14,952 nucleotides of DNA from Alphaproteobacteria bacterium (GTDB lineage: Bacteria > Pseudomonadota > Alphaproteobacteria > SP197): assembly GCA_022822575.1 (NCBI GenBank), contig JAJEBJ010000264.1, positions 1 through 14,952 of the forward strand, written 5' to 3'. Positions 8,001 through 14,952 of this stretch are shown here, in pieces. Position numbers and translations under genes: made by a program. Numbering within the stretch: the stretch's first letter is position 1; every line of letters starts with the position of its first letter. The notes under the pieces were generated by a model. The model was not told where the DNA came from. It did not search any database and saw only the letters and a program-made list of their open reading frames with translations.

Positions 8001-9870
8001 TGACATGATGGGTGACGTGTTCGGCAACGGCATGCTGCTTTCCCGTCACATTCGCCTCGTCGGCGCCTTCAACCACATGCACATCTTCATCGATCCGGAC
8101 CCCGATGCCGAAACCGGCTGGAAGGAACGCAAGCGGCTGTTCGATCTTCCCCGGTCAACCTGGGCCGACTACGACACGGCCTGCCTGAGCGAGGGCGGCG
8201 CCATCTATGAGCGCAGCGCCAAGTCGGTCACCCTGACGCCCGAGAGTCGCAAGGCGCTTGGCATTGCCGAAGAGACGCTGACGCCTGCGGAACTCATCCA
8301 CGCCATGCTGAAAGCCGATGTCGAGTTGTTGTGGAACGGCGGCATCGGCACCTACATCAAGGCGGCCCACGAAAACCATGCCGGTGTCGGCGACCGGGCC
8401 AACGACAGCGTTCGGGTCAATGGCCGCGAGGTGGGCGCCCGGGTGGTGGGTGAGGGTGGAAACCTCGGCGCTACACAGGCAGGACGCATCGAATACGCGC
8501 TCGTCGGCGGCCGCATCAACACGGATGCCATCGACAACTCCGGTGGCGTCGACTGTTCGGACCACGAGGTCAACATCAAGATCCTGCTTGGCGATATCGT
8601 TGAGGCAGGCGACATGACGATCAAGCAGCGCGACCGCCTCCTCGAAAGGATGACCGGCGAGGTGGCCGGGCTCGTCCTGCGCAGCAACTACCTTCAGACC
8701 CAGGCATTGTCGGTAGCCGAGACCCAGGGTCCGGTGCTGACCGAGGAACTGGTGCGCCTGATGCGGGCGCTGGAGCACAAGGGCCTTCTCGACCGCAGGA
8801 TCGAGGGCCTGCCCGACGACGAGGAACTGGGCGAATGGCGCTCCAGGGGTCGGAACTTTACACGTCCCGAGCTTTCCGTGTTGCTGGCCTGGGCCAAGAT
8901 GGATCTCTACGCGGAACTGCTCGCATCGGATCTGCCCGATGATCCGGATCTGCAGGATGATCTGGTGACCTATTTCCCGGTTCTGCTGAGAAAGGATCAC
9001 CGCGAGCAAATCCTTGGTCACAGACTGCGTCGCGAGATTGTCGCCACGCTCACCACCAATTCCATCATCAATCGAGCCGGAATCACATTCGTGCGCCGCC
9101 TGGCGGAGGAAACGGGTCACGACTTCGCCGACATCGCCCGTGCCTATACAGTGGCTCGCGATTCCTTCTCGCTGCGCGAAATCTGGATCGGGATCGAGAC
9201 GCTCGACAACCAGGTTCCCGCCCACGTCCAGTCGGCGATGCTGAACGAGACCATTCTCCTCATCGAGCGGGTCACGGTATGGATGCTCCATCATCGCCAG
9301 CACCCGATGGCGATCGGAGAGACGACACGCGCCTTTCGCCCCCAGGTCGTGGCGCTGAAGGACAATCTCTTCGATCTGGTCAGCAAGCGGCGCCGGAAGT
9401 CGATCGGGCGGGCCTACAAGCGCTTTGTCAAGGAAGGGGTGCCCGACGACATCGCCGCGCCGGTGGCGAACCTGCGTACACTCGCCTCGGCATGCGACGT
9501 CATCGAGACGGCCAATGTCATGGGGATCGATGTGATCGATGCCGCCACGGTCTTCTTCGAGGTCGGCGAGACCTTCGGTGCCGACTGGATGCGCGATGCT
9601 CTGGCGCGCCTGCCGGTGGAAAACCGCTGGGATCGCCTTGCCCAGCAGGCCCTTGTCGAGGACAGCTACCTCAAGCAGCGACGCATCAGCCTCGCCGTCC
9701 TGGCCACGGGCGAGCCGGCACCTGCGGCCACGGCCCGCTGGGTCAGGGACAACCAGGCCCGCGTCACCCGGGCAGGCGCGATCATGAACGATTTGAAGAG
9801 CGCCGACGCTCCCGGCAGCTTCGCCATGGCGTCCGTCGCTGCCCGAACTCTGGCCTCCCTCGCGGAATGA
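5077..9870 (+). CDS. gdhB: NAD-dependent glutamate dehydrogenase, large (about 180 kDa) class
   Basis: This enzyme converts glutamate and NAD+ to 2-oxoglutarate, ammonium and NADH in the cytoplasm; this class works mainly in glutamate catabolism. The protein has 1,597 residues from ATG 5077, matching the roughly 1,600-residue class known from Pseudomonas and Caulobacter. The long N-terminal part (about 1-700) is the regulatory, ACT-like region of these enzymes. The catalytic core follows: ARGGIRWSDRLEDFRTEVLG (801-820), KAQMVKNAVIVPVGSKGGF (823-841) with candidate active-site lysines 823, 828 and 838, and a Rossmann nucleotide-binding segment FTVIGIGDMMGDVFGNG (969-985). Further conserved blocks are LLWNGGIGTYIK and RVVGEGGNLGATQAGRIEYA. 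A helical C-terminal region of about 400 residues completes the protein. No frameshift or missing block is seen. Its stop codon overlaps the start of ghrA (ATGA), so the two are probably translationally coupled. The leader contains a palindrome that may control it. Confidence 0.97.
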   Translation: MRQRDHHQLTERIDEVVRLVRSGFASEADHVARFTENFLSGVIAEDIDGMSTENLYGEVASLWQFFRHRRVGGAKVRVFDPDPEEDGWQSTHTVIEIVNDDMPFLVDSVVAALNVLGIPVLLLIHPVIHVTRDDEGVLSGIDGGSAESVLHVEITQQPVERHREIVDRLHHVLGQVRSAVEDWRPMVTCLERHMMALEAAPPPVSAEELEEGLAFLKWLLDDHFTFLGYREYRFERREGAVFAHIVEEENRGILREVTEESRKRHEEALPEHFVQYLEHRELFIISKAWTRSDVHRPVFMDYIGLRRFNDAGEVVGEYRYLGLLTSTAYNTSPTQIPLLRRKVAMVMERSGATPGSHNAKALEHILDTFPRDELFQIDVDTLESFSRGILHLEHRQRIRLFLRRDSYGQFVSCLVYIPRDRYSTNLRRRMEAILLEELNGSSVDVQTQVSDAPMARAQFIVHTPDKDRVEGEPDAIERRLTAASRTWDDDLQDALTEEFGEGRGAVLFHRYRPAIPGGYKEMFSTRLAVADIQRMESMDDDDIAMNLYRRVDAAEGDLNFKVYHRGTAVPLSGIMPMLEHMGLVVIEEAPYEIRPDDGTVIWIHDFRVQLEHGWQVDVAEVRQRFHETFARVWSGEIEDDQFNDLVLIGLDWRQVVILRAYAKFLMQINAPFSQAYVEQTMAANPVIVRLLVEFFETRFDPDKQARAHVRGITLRDRIIEALEGVESLDQDRILRRYLNLIESTLRTNFYQMDAAGAVRPYVSFKFDSQMIHGLPDPRPWREIFVYSTRVEAVHLRGGPVARGGIRWSDRLEDFRTEVLGLVKAQMVKNAVIVPVGSKGGFVVKRPPPAGAGRDALQAEGIACYRTFMAGMLDVTDNISGGHVVTRERLVRRDDDDPYLVVAADKGTATFSDIANDVAAHYGHWLGDAFASGGSAGYDHKAMAITAKGAWEAVRRHFREIGKDVECEDFTVIGIGDMMGDVFGNGMLLSRHIRLVGAFNHMHIFIDPDPDAETGWKERKRLFDLPRSTWADYDTACLSEGGAIYERSAKSVTLTPESRKALGIAEETLTPAELIHAMLKADVELLWNGGIGTYIKAAHENHAGVGDRANDSVRVNGREVGARVVGEGGNLGATQAGRIEYALVGGRINTDAIDNSGGVDCSDHEVNIKILLGDIVEAGDMTIKQRDRLLERMTGEVAGLVLRSNYLQTQALSVAETQGPVLTEELVRLMRALEHKGLLDRRIEGLPDDEELGEWRSRGRNFTRPELSVLLAWAKMDLYAELLASDLPDDPDLQDDLVTYFPVLLRKDHREQILGHRLRREIVATLTTNSIINRAGITFVRRLAEETGHDFADIARAYTVARDSFSLREIWIGIETLDNQVPAHVQSAMLNETILLIERVTVWMLHHRQHPMAIGETTRAFRPQVVALKDNLFDLVSKRRRKSIGRAYKRFVKEGVPDDIAAPVANLRTLASACDVIETANVMGIDVIDAATVFFEVGETFGADWMRDALARLPVENRWDRLAQQALVEDSYLKQRRISLAVLATGEPAPAATARWVRDNQARVTRAGAIMNDLKSADAPGSFAMASVAARTLASLAE

Positions 9871-10805
9871 ACCCGGCCTTCCTCCTTGTCAGCCGCTACG
9901 AGGATGCCGCCGCATGGCGGCGGGAACTCCTCGCCCTGGTGCCGGACATGGACTTTCGCGTCTGGCCCAATTCTGCCGATCCCAGCGACGTGACGATGAT
10001 CGCCATCGATTACGACGACATTTCCGGTGAGCTTTTCGCTGGTTTTCCCAACCTTCGCTGCATCGTCTTTCTCGGCCACGGCGCCGGCGACCTCCTCGAC
10101 CATCCGGCCATGCCTGAAGGCGTCGACGTCGTCCGCCTCAAGGATCCGGGCCTGATTGGTGCCATGGTGGAATATGTCATCCTCCACGTCCTGCGCGATT
10201 TCAGAATGGAGCCGCTCTACCGTGCGCAGCAGCAGGCGCGTGAGTGGCACCAGCACATGCCCCGCCTCGCGAGGGAAGTGCATGTCGGTGTCATGGGACT
10301 CGGTTCGACAGGCAGCGCCATCGCCCGTGCTCTCGCGGATCTGCGTTTCAGGGTGTCGGGCTGGGCGAAGGGTGCCCATGACCTCGAAGGCGTGACGTGT
10401 CTCCACGGCCGGGACGCCCTCGCAGACTTTCTGGGCGATCTCGACTACTGCGTCTCGACGCTCCCGCTCACCCGGGAAACGAAAGACCTCGTCGACGCCA
10501 CCACCATCGCCGCCATGAAGAAGGGGGCTCATTTCATCAACATCGGCCGCGGCGCCACGGTCGTCGAGGAGGACCTCCTCGCAGCCCTGGAGAGCGGCCA
10601 TCTGTCGGGCGCCACCCTGGACGTCTTCCGCACCGAGCCCTTGCCGGCGGACCACCCCTTCTGGTCCCATCCGAAGGTCACGGTCACACCCCACGAATCC
10701 GCCGGCCGGCTCGACGGCTCACTCCCGGACATCGCCAAGAACTGGCAGCGCCTCCTCCAGGGCCGCCCCCTCATCAATCTCGCCGATCCCCGAAAGGGCT
10801 ATTGA
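9867..10805 (+). CDS. ghrA: Glyoxylate/hydroxypyruvate reductase (GhrA-type D-2-hydroxyacid dehydrogenase)
   Basis: This is a cytoplasmic NAD(P)H-dependent reductase. The GhrA type turns glyoxylate into glycolate and hydroxypyruvate into D-glycerate. It has 312 residues, the same length as E. coli GhrA. The nucleotide-binding motif is VGVMGLGSTGSAIARAL (140-156), with the glycines at 144, 146 and 149. The catalytic set is Arg228 in INIGRG, Glu257 in FRTEPLP and His276 in TPHESAG. Residues after the second Rossmann strand read GWAKGAH, lacking the acidic residue typical of NAD-specific enzymes, so NADPH is likely. The start ATG overlaps the gdh stop by 4 bases, which favours translational coupling. 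An in-frame extension to 9279 exists but lies wholly inside gdh. Only eight bases separate its stop from the molybdoenzyme start. The substrate could instead be another 2-oxoacid, such as a 3-substituted pyruvate. Confidence 0.92.
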   Translation: MNPAFLLVSRYEDAAAWRRELLALVPDMDFRVWPNSADPSDVTMIAIDYDDISGELFAGFPNLRCIVFLGHGAGDLLDHPAMPEGVDVVRLKDPGLIGAMVEYVILHVLRDFRMEPLYRAQQQAREWHQHMPRLAREVHVGVMGLGSTGSAIARALADLRFRVSGWAKGAHDLEGVTCLHGRDALADFLGDLDYCVSTLPLTRETKDLVDATTIAAMKKGAHFINIGRGATVVEEDLLAALESGHLSGATLDVFRTEPLPADHPFWSHPKVTVTPHESAGRLDGSLPDIAKNWQRLLQGRPLINLADPRKGY

Positions 10806-10813
10806 AGCGAATC

Positions 10814-12058
10814 ATGACGAACGGCCCCGCAGATGAGGAGGACGACTTGCCGAAGGATTCGCACGGGCAAGTTTCCGAATCCGCTGGGGGAATGAGCCGG
10901 CGGGGTTTCGTCGCCGGCGCCGGCTTGCTCGGCCTGACGATCCCCTTTCACTCCGGAATGCCGGCCGCCCTTGCCTCCGACGACGCGCTGGCCGGCAAGG
11001 ACGGGCTGACGTTGCTGAACGACTGGCCGGTCAATGCCGAGACGCCGGCGCATCTGCTTGACGATGCGATCACACCCACCGCCCGGCACTTCATCCGCAA
11101 CAACGGCCTGCCTCCGGAGGAGGTCGATGCCGCCGCCTGGACGCTCACCGTGGACGGGCTGGTCGAGAGCCCTGCGACATTCTCGATCAGTGAACTCCGC
11201 GCACAGTTCGAGGTGGTGACCCTGGCGCTTGTCATCGAGTGCGGTGGCAACGGCCGGGCCTTTTTCGACCCGCCGGTCAGGGGTGAACAGTGGACCATGG
11301 GTGCTGTCGCCTGCTCCGAGTGGACGGGAGTCAGGCTCGCCGACGTGTTGCAGAGAACCGGGGTCAGGCCGGGCGCTGTTTACACCGCACACTACAGTGC
11401 GGACACGCACCCTTCCGGAGAGGAGGGCAGGCTGCCGATCTCGCGCGGCGTGCCGATCGCCAAGGCCATGACCGACAACGTGCTCGTTGCCTTCGCCATG
11501 AACGGCGGGCCGTTGCACAGGCACAACGGTGCGCCGCTCCGCCTGGTGGTGCCGGGCTGGCCGGGGTCCTGCTCGCAGAAATGGCTGAGGCGCATCCAGC
11601 TCCGCGACATCGTGCATGACGGGCCGAAGATGACCGGCAAGTCCTACCGGGTGCCGCGCTATTCCGTTGCTCCGGGCGACAAGGTGCCGACGGAGGATTT
11701 CGAGATCATCGAGCGCATGCCGGTGAAGTCCCTGGTGACATCGCCGGAGAACGGCGCCGGCGCGGCCCGGGAGGTCGAGGTGCGCGGCCATGCCTGGTCG
11801 GGCGACCGCACGGTTTCCGCCGTCGATCTCTCCATCGACTTCGGCAAGAGCTGGATGGCTGCCGAGCTGGACGGGCCGGTCAATCCCGGCGCCTGGCAGA
11901 ACTGGCGCCGCAGCATCGCCTTCCCCGAGGCCGGATATTACGAGGTCTGGGCGCGGGCGACCGACAGCGCCGGCGAGATGCAGCCCTTCGCCATCGACTG
12001 GAACCCGAAAGGCTATCTCAACAACACCATGCACCGGGCGGCGCTGCGCGTAGCCTGA
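10814..12058 (+). CDS. Tat-exported sulfite oxidase-family molybdoenzyme (SorA/SorT/SoxC-like)
   Basis: This is a periplasmic molybdopterin oxidoreductase of the sulfite oxidase family, 414 residues, probably oxidising sulfite or a related sulfur compound and passing electrons to the cytochrome encoded next. A twin-arginine signal (SRRGFVAGAGLLGL, 28-41) follows a 27-residue acidic extension. The molybdenum domain includes RHFIRNNGLPPE (91-102) and IECGGNGR (141-148), where Cys143 is the expected molybdenum ligand. NGAPLRLVVPGWPGSCSQKWLRRI (238-261) follows, and the C-terminal dimerisation domain (about 300-414) ends with WNPKGYLNNTMHR. By eye, the RNH of animal sulfite oxidase is RNN here, and its catalytic tyrosine appears replaced in ISRGVPIAKAM (209-219). 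The exact substrate is therefore open. ATG 10814 is chosen for its GAAG upstream; ATG 10892, directly before the Tat motif, is a real alternative. It follows ghrA by eight bases. Confidence 0.87.
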   Translation: MTNGPADEEDDLPKDSHGQVSESAGGMSRRGFVAGAGLLGLTIPFHSGMPAALASDDALAGKDGLTLLNDWPVNAETPAHLLDDAITPTARHFIRNNGLPPEEVDAAAWTLTVDGLVESPATFSISELRAQFEVVTLALVIECGGNGRAFFDPPVRGEQWTMGAVACSEWTGVRLADVLQRTGVRPGAVYTAHYSADTHPSGEEGRLPISRGVPIAKAMTDNVLVAFAMNGGPLHRHNGAPLRLVVPGWPGSCSQKWLRRIQLRDIVHDGPKMTGKSYRVPRYSVAPGDKVPTEDFEIIERMPVKSLVTSPENGAGAAREVEVRGHAWSGDRTVSAVDLSIDFGKSWMAAELDGPVNPGAWQNWRRSIAFPEAGYYEVWARATDSAGEMQPFAIDWNPKGYLNNTMHRAALRVA

Positions 12059-12081
12059 CCGCAGGTCGGGGGACCGAACCG

Positions 12082-12417
12082 ATGCGGACCGCCTTTACCG
12101 CCGCGGTGCTGCTGTTCGCCTGTTCGCCGGCAGCGATCGTCGGCGCCGCCGATTTCGGGAAGGCGCCGGAACCGGAAGAGTTCGGCCTCATGGTCAGGGC
12201 GCCCGGCGCCTCCGAGACCTTCTACGCCTGCACGCCCTGCCACTCGGAGCGGATCGTCGTGCAGCAGGGCCTGACGCGCGAGCAATGGGACGAAGCGTTG
12301 GTCTGGATGGTCGAGGAGCACGAGATGGAGCCGATAGAGGGAGACGCCAGAACTGTCATCCTTGACTATCTGGCGGCGCATTACGGCCCGGACCGCCCGA
12401 ATTTCCCGCACAGATAA
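12082..12417 (+). CDS. Small periplasmic c-type cytochrome, probable partner of the molybdoenzyme
   Basis: This 111-residue protein has an N-terminal signal peptide (about residues 1-23, hydrophobic AAVLLFACSPAAIVGAA) and a single haem-binding site CTPCH (50-54). Met76 or Met82 are the candidates for the distal iron ligand. The remainder matches the compact helical pattern of sulfite dehydrogenase cytochrome subunits: a motif of the type QGLTREQWDEALVWMVEEH after the haem site, then ILDYLAAHYGP at the end. It begins 23 bases after the molybdoenzyme, with GGGGGA upstream as ribosome-binding site, so the two are surely co-transcribed. The likely job is to accept electrons from the molybdenum centre and pass them to the respiratory chain, as SorB or SorU do. 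The haem protein call is certain; the partnership is inferred from position and size. Confidence 0.88.
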   Translation: MRTAFTAAVLLFACSPAAIVGAADFGKAPEPEEFGLMVRAPGASETFYACTPCHSERIVVQQGLTREQWDEALVWMVEEHEMEPIEGDARTVILDYLAAHYGPDRPNFPHR

Positions 12418-12421
12418 GATA

Positions 12422-12453
12422 GGCGGGCTCCGGTGCGGATTGCAGCGCCCGCC
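12422..12453. terminator. GC-rich inverted repeat between convergent cytochrome and metH genes
   Basis: Seven-base arms GGCGGGC (12422-12428) and GCCCGCC (12447-12453) flank an 18-base loop in the 50-base gap between the two stop codons. On the metH strand the stem is followed by a pyrimidine-rich CTATCTTATCT, giving weak support for a metH terminator. On the cytochrome strand there is no T run. The long loop makes this a marginal call. Confidence 0.3.
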
Positions 12454-12467
12454 CGCAGCCCGGCCCT

Positions 12468-14951
12468 TCAGGACGGCTCATAGGCGAGGTTGGGAGCGAG
12501 CCAGCGTTCGGCTTCGGTCAAGGCCATGCCCTTGCGGCGGGCATAGTCCTCCACCTGGTCGCGGTCGATCCGGCCGACGCCGAAATAGCGCGCCTCGGGG
12601 TGGGCGAAGTAAAGCCCGGCGACCGATGCTGCAGGCGTCATGGCGCAACTCTCGGTCAGGCCCATGCCGGCGTTCCCTTCCGCGTCCAGGAGGCGGAAGA
12701 TCGCCCGCTTCTCCGTGTGGTCCGGGCAGGCGGGATAGCCCGGTGCGGGCCGGATGCCGCGATAGGCCTCGGCGACCAGTTCCTCGTTGGTCAGCCGCTC
12801 CCCCGGCGCATAGCCCCACAGCTCGCGGCGCACGCGCTCATGCAGGCACTCGGCGAACGCCTCCGCCAGCCGGTCGCCGAGCGCCTTCGCCATGATGGCG
12901 CTGTAGTCGTCGCGTTCGGCCTCGAAGGCGCGGGCGCGTTCCTCGATGCCGGCGCCGGCCGTCACCGCAAAGGCGCCGACATAGTCCGGCGTCCCGGGCG
13001 GGGCCACGAAATCCGCGAGCGCCAGGTTGGGACGGCCCCGGCGGCCCCGCCGCATCTGCTGGCGAAGCGTGTGCAGGGTGGCAAGCCGTTCCGAACGAGA
13101 CTCGTCGGCGAAGAGGGCGATATCGTCCTCGCCGTCGCGGTTCGCCGGCCAGAAGCCCGCGACGCCGCGCGGCCGGGTCCAGCCTTCGGCGACCAGCCGG
13201 TCCAGCATCGCCAGCGCGTCGGCATGGAGGCTGCGCGCGGCCTCCCCGACCTCCGCATCCTCGAGAATGTCGGGGAAGCGTCCCGCGAGCTCCCAGGCGG
13301 CGAAGAAGGGCTGCCAGTCGATATAGCGCACGAGCTCCGCCAGGTCCCAGCCGTCGAACACCCGCAGGCCGAGGGCCGGAGGGACCGGCGGCGCACAGGC
13401 CGTCCAGTCGGTCTCCATGCGGTTGGCGCGGGCCTCCTCTAGCTTTGCGCGCGGGCGGCGCCCGCCGGACTTCGCGTGCGACTCGCGCAACCGGTCGTAG
13501 TCGGCGCGGATTTCCCCCGCATAATTGGCACGGCGCTCCGGCGACATCAGCGTGCCCACCACTGCAACGGCGCGCGAAGCGTCCGTCACATGCACCAACG
13601 GGCCGTCATAGTTGGGCGCGATGCGAACGGCGGTGTGCGCCTTGCTGGTCGTCGCCCCGCCGATCAGCAGCGGCAGTTCGAAGCCCTCCCGCGCCATCTC
13701 GGCAGCGACGAAGCACATCTCGTCGAGGCTCGGCGTAATCAGGCCCGAGAGCCCGATAATGTCCACGCCCTCGCGCCTGGCCGTTTCCAGGATGCGGGCT
13801 GAGGGCGTCATCACGCCGAGATCGACGATCTCGTAATTGTTGCACTGGAGCACGACGCCCACGATGTTCTTGCCGATATCGTGGACATCGCCCTTGACGG
13901 TGGCGAGCAGCACCTTGCCGGCCGAGGAGGAGTCCCCGTCCTCCTTCTCGGCTTCCAGGAAGGGGGTGAGCCAGGCGACGGCGCGCTTCATCACCCGCGC
14001 GCTCTTGACTACCTGCGGGAGGAACATCTTGCCCTCGGCGAACAGGTCGCCGACATGGTTCATGCCCGCCATCAGCGGCCCCTCGATGACGGACAGCGGC
14101 CGGCCCAGCGCCAGCCGGGCCTCCTCGACATCCTCCTCGATCCAGTCCGCGACGCCCTGGGTCAGCGCATGGGAGAGGCGCTCGTCCACCGTGAGGCTGC
14201 GCCAGGAGAGGTCGGCGGCGATTTCCTTCGACCGGCCCCGGTAGCTCTCGGCGAGCTCGACAAGGCGTTCGGTCGCGTCCGCGCGGCGGTTCAGCAGCAC
14301 ATCCTCGACCGCCTCGCGCAACGGCTCAGGAATGTCCTCATAGACCGGCAGCCGCCCGGCATTGACGATCGCCATGTCCAGCCCGGCAGGGATCGCGTGG
14401 TAGAGGAAGGCCGCGTGCATGGCCTCGCGGACGGTGTCGTTGCCGCGGAAGGCGAAGGAGACGTTGGAGAGCCCGCCGGAGACCTTGGCGTGAGGCAGGT
14501 TCGCCTTGATCCGCTGGGTCGCCTCGATGAAGGCGACGGCGTAGTCGTCATGTTCCTCGATGCCGGTCGCCACGGCGAAGATGTTGGGGTCGAAGACGAT
14601 GTCCTCCGGCGGGAAGCCGGCTTCGTCCACCAGCAGGCGGTAGCTGCGCTCGCAGATCTCGAACTTGCGCGCAGCCGTTTCCGCCTGGCCCTCCTCGTCG
14701 AACGCCATGACCACTGTAGCCGCACCGTAACGCCGGATGCGCTTTGCCTGGTCGAGAAACGGCCCCTCGCCTTCCTTCAGGCTGATCGAGTTCACGATGG
14801 CCTTGCCCTGGACGCATTTCAGCCCCGCCTCGATCACCGACCATTTGGAGGAGTCGATCATGATCGGCACGCGGGCGATGTCCGGCTCGCCGGCGATCAT
14901 GTTGAGGAAGACGGTCATGGCGCGCTCGCTGTCGAGCATGCCCTCGTCCAT
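12468..14951 (-). CDS. metH: Cobalamin-dependent methionine synthase (N-terminus cut off by window edge)
   Basis: MetH transfers a methyl group from methyl-tetrahydrofolate to homocysteine through cobalamin, making methionine in the cytoplasm. The visible 827 residues equal the C-terminal two thirds of the E. coli enzyme (1,227 residues). The frame remains open at the right edge, and the first visible ATG is internal, within NMDEGMLD of the pterin-binding domain. Domains in order are the rest of the pterin-binding domain (1-210, with PIMIDSSKW and VNSISLKEG) and the cobalamin cap (about 245-335). The B12-binding domain has DVHDIGKN (355-362), where His357 is the lower axial ligand, with SGLITPSLDEM following. 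The complete AdoMet-dependent reactivation domain (about 510-827) has RPAPGYPACPDHTEK (734-748). The homocysteine-binding domain would lie outside the window, so it cannot be told whether the gene is whole or split as in some alphaproteobacteria. It is convergent with the cytochrome gene. Confidence 0.97.
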   Translation of the reverse strand: MDEGMLDSERAMTVFLNMIAGEPDIARVPIMIDSSKWSVIEAGLKCVQGKAIVNSISLKEGEGPFLDQAKRIRRYGAATVVMAFDEEGQAETAARKFEICERSYRLLVDEAGFPPEDIVFDPNIFAVATGIEEHDDYAVAFIEATQRIKANLPHAKVSGGLSNVSFAFRGNDTVREAMHAAFLYHAIPAGLDMAIVNAGRLPVYEDIPEPLREAVEDVLLNRRADATERLVELAESYRGRSKEIAADLSWRSLTVDERLSHALTQGVADWIEEDVEEARLALGRPLSVIEGPLMAGMNHVGDLFAEGKMFLPQVVKSARVMKRAVAWLTPFLEAEKEDGDSSSAGKVLLATVKGDVHDIGKNIVGVVLQCNNYEIVDLGVMTPSARILETARREGVDIIGLSGLITPSLDEMCFVAAEMAREGFELPLLIGGATTSKAHTAVRIAPNYDGPLVHVTDASRAVAVVGTLMSPERRANYAGEIRADYDRLRESHAKSGGRRPRAKLEEARANRMETDWTACAPPVPPALGLRVFDGWDLAELVRYIDWQPFFAAWELAGRFPDILEDAEVGEAARSLHADALAMLDRLVAEGWTRPRGVAGFWPANRDGEDDIALFADESRSERLATLHTLRQQMRRGRRGRPNLALADFVAPPGTPDYVGAFAVTAGAGIEERARAFEAERDDYSAIMAKALGDRLAEAFAECLHERVRRELWGYAPGERLTNEELVAEAYRGIRPAPGYPACPDHTEKRAIFRLLDAEGNAGMGLTESCAMTPAASVAGLYFAHPEARYFGVGRIDRDQVEDYARRKGMALTEAERWLAPNLAYEPS

Positions 14952-14952
14952 G

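Noticed and set aside
6196..8082. 628-codon open frame on the minus strand inside the glutamate dehydrogenase gene
   Set aside because: It is antisense to a conserved coding sequence. Its composition is typical of a GC-rich shadow frame, and it has no recognisable domain.
8155..9303. 382-codon minus-strand open frame inside the glutamate dehydrogenase gene
   Set aside because: It is also a shadow frame opposite conserved sequence, with no recognisable protein family.
9279..9866. N-terminal extension of ghrA to an ATG at 9279
   Set aside because: The extension overlaps gdh in another frame and has low-complexity Arg/Gly/Pro composition. The ATGA start gives the exact family length.
10397..10813. 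N-terminal extension of the molybdoenzyme to 10397
   Set aside because: It overlaps ghrA and shows shadow-frame composition; the Tat signal lies further downstream.
12418..14952. Apparent rise in GC content and a change of codon style in metH compared with leuS
   Set aside because: Rough counts on single lines differ by only a few percent and vary within genes, so a transfer or assembly junction cannot be supported.

Overview
The window is about 15 kb of GC-rich, gene-dense chromosome that looks alphaproteobacterial. The evidence is a DUF3576 lipoprotein gene directly upstream of leuS, a very large (about 1,600-residue) NAD-dependent glutamate dehydrogenase, and a leucyl-tRNA synthetase with the typical alphaproteobacterial wording of its motifs. 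I see no mobile element, CRISPR array, rRNA or phage gene, and no gene-free stretch longer than about 110 bases.

Layout. Positions 1-4306 hold four genes on the minus strand. In transcription order they are an agmatinase/ureohydrolase (speB-like), a small ribbon-helix-helix DNA-binding protein, a DUF3576 lipoprotein and leuS, which runs off the left edge without its C-terminus. A Nudix hydrolase (4380-4853) is divergent from speB. A tRNA-Arg(CCT) lies on the minus strand at 4896-4972 with its CCA encoded. Across a roughly 100-base divergent region begins a plus-strand run: the large NAD-glutamate dehydrogenase (5077-9870), ghrA-type hydroxypyruvate/glyoxylate reductase (9867-10805, overlapping by 4 nt), a Tat-exported sulfite-oxidase-family molybdoenzyme (10814-12058), and a small periplasmic c-type cytochrome (12082-12417). 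The convergent minus-strand gene at the right end is cobalamin-dependent methionine synthase metH, cut off within its pterin-binding domain.

How the genes may work together. The plus-strand run is the most interesting part. The molybdoenzyme and the monohaem cytochrome look like a catalytic subunit and electron-acceptor pair of the SorAB/SorTU kind. They follow glutamate dehydrogenase and a 2-hydroxyacid dehydrogenase with almost no intergenic space. Glutamate/2-oxoglutarate cycling, reduction of a 3-substituted pyruvate and periplasmic sulfite oxidation all occur in organosulfonate (for example cysteate) breakdown, so a loosely assembled sulfonate- or C2/C3-acid-handling module is possible. 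No desulfonating enzyme or aminotransferase is present here, so this is speculative.

Regulatory structure seen by eye includes an 11-bp-period tandem repeat just upstream of the ribbon-helix-helix gene, a 23-bp near-palindrome nested in a larger inverted repeat between tRNA-Arg and the glutamate dehydrogenase gene, and an inverted repeat that could hide the ribosome-binding site of the DUF3576 gene.
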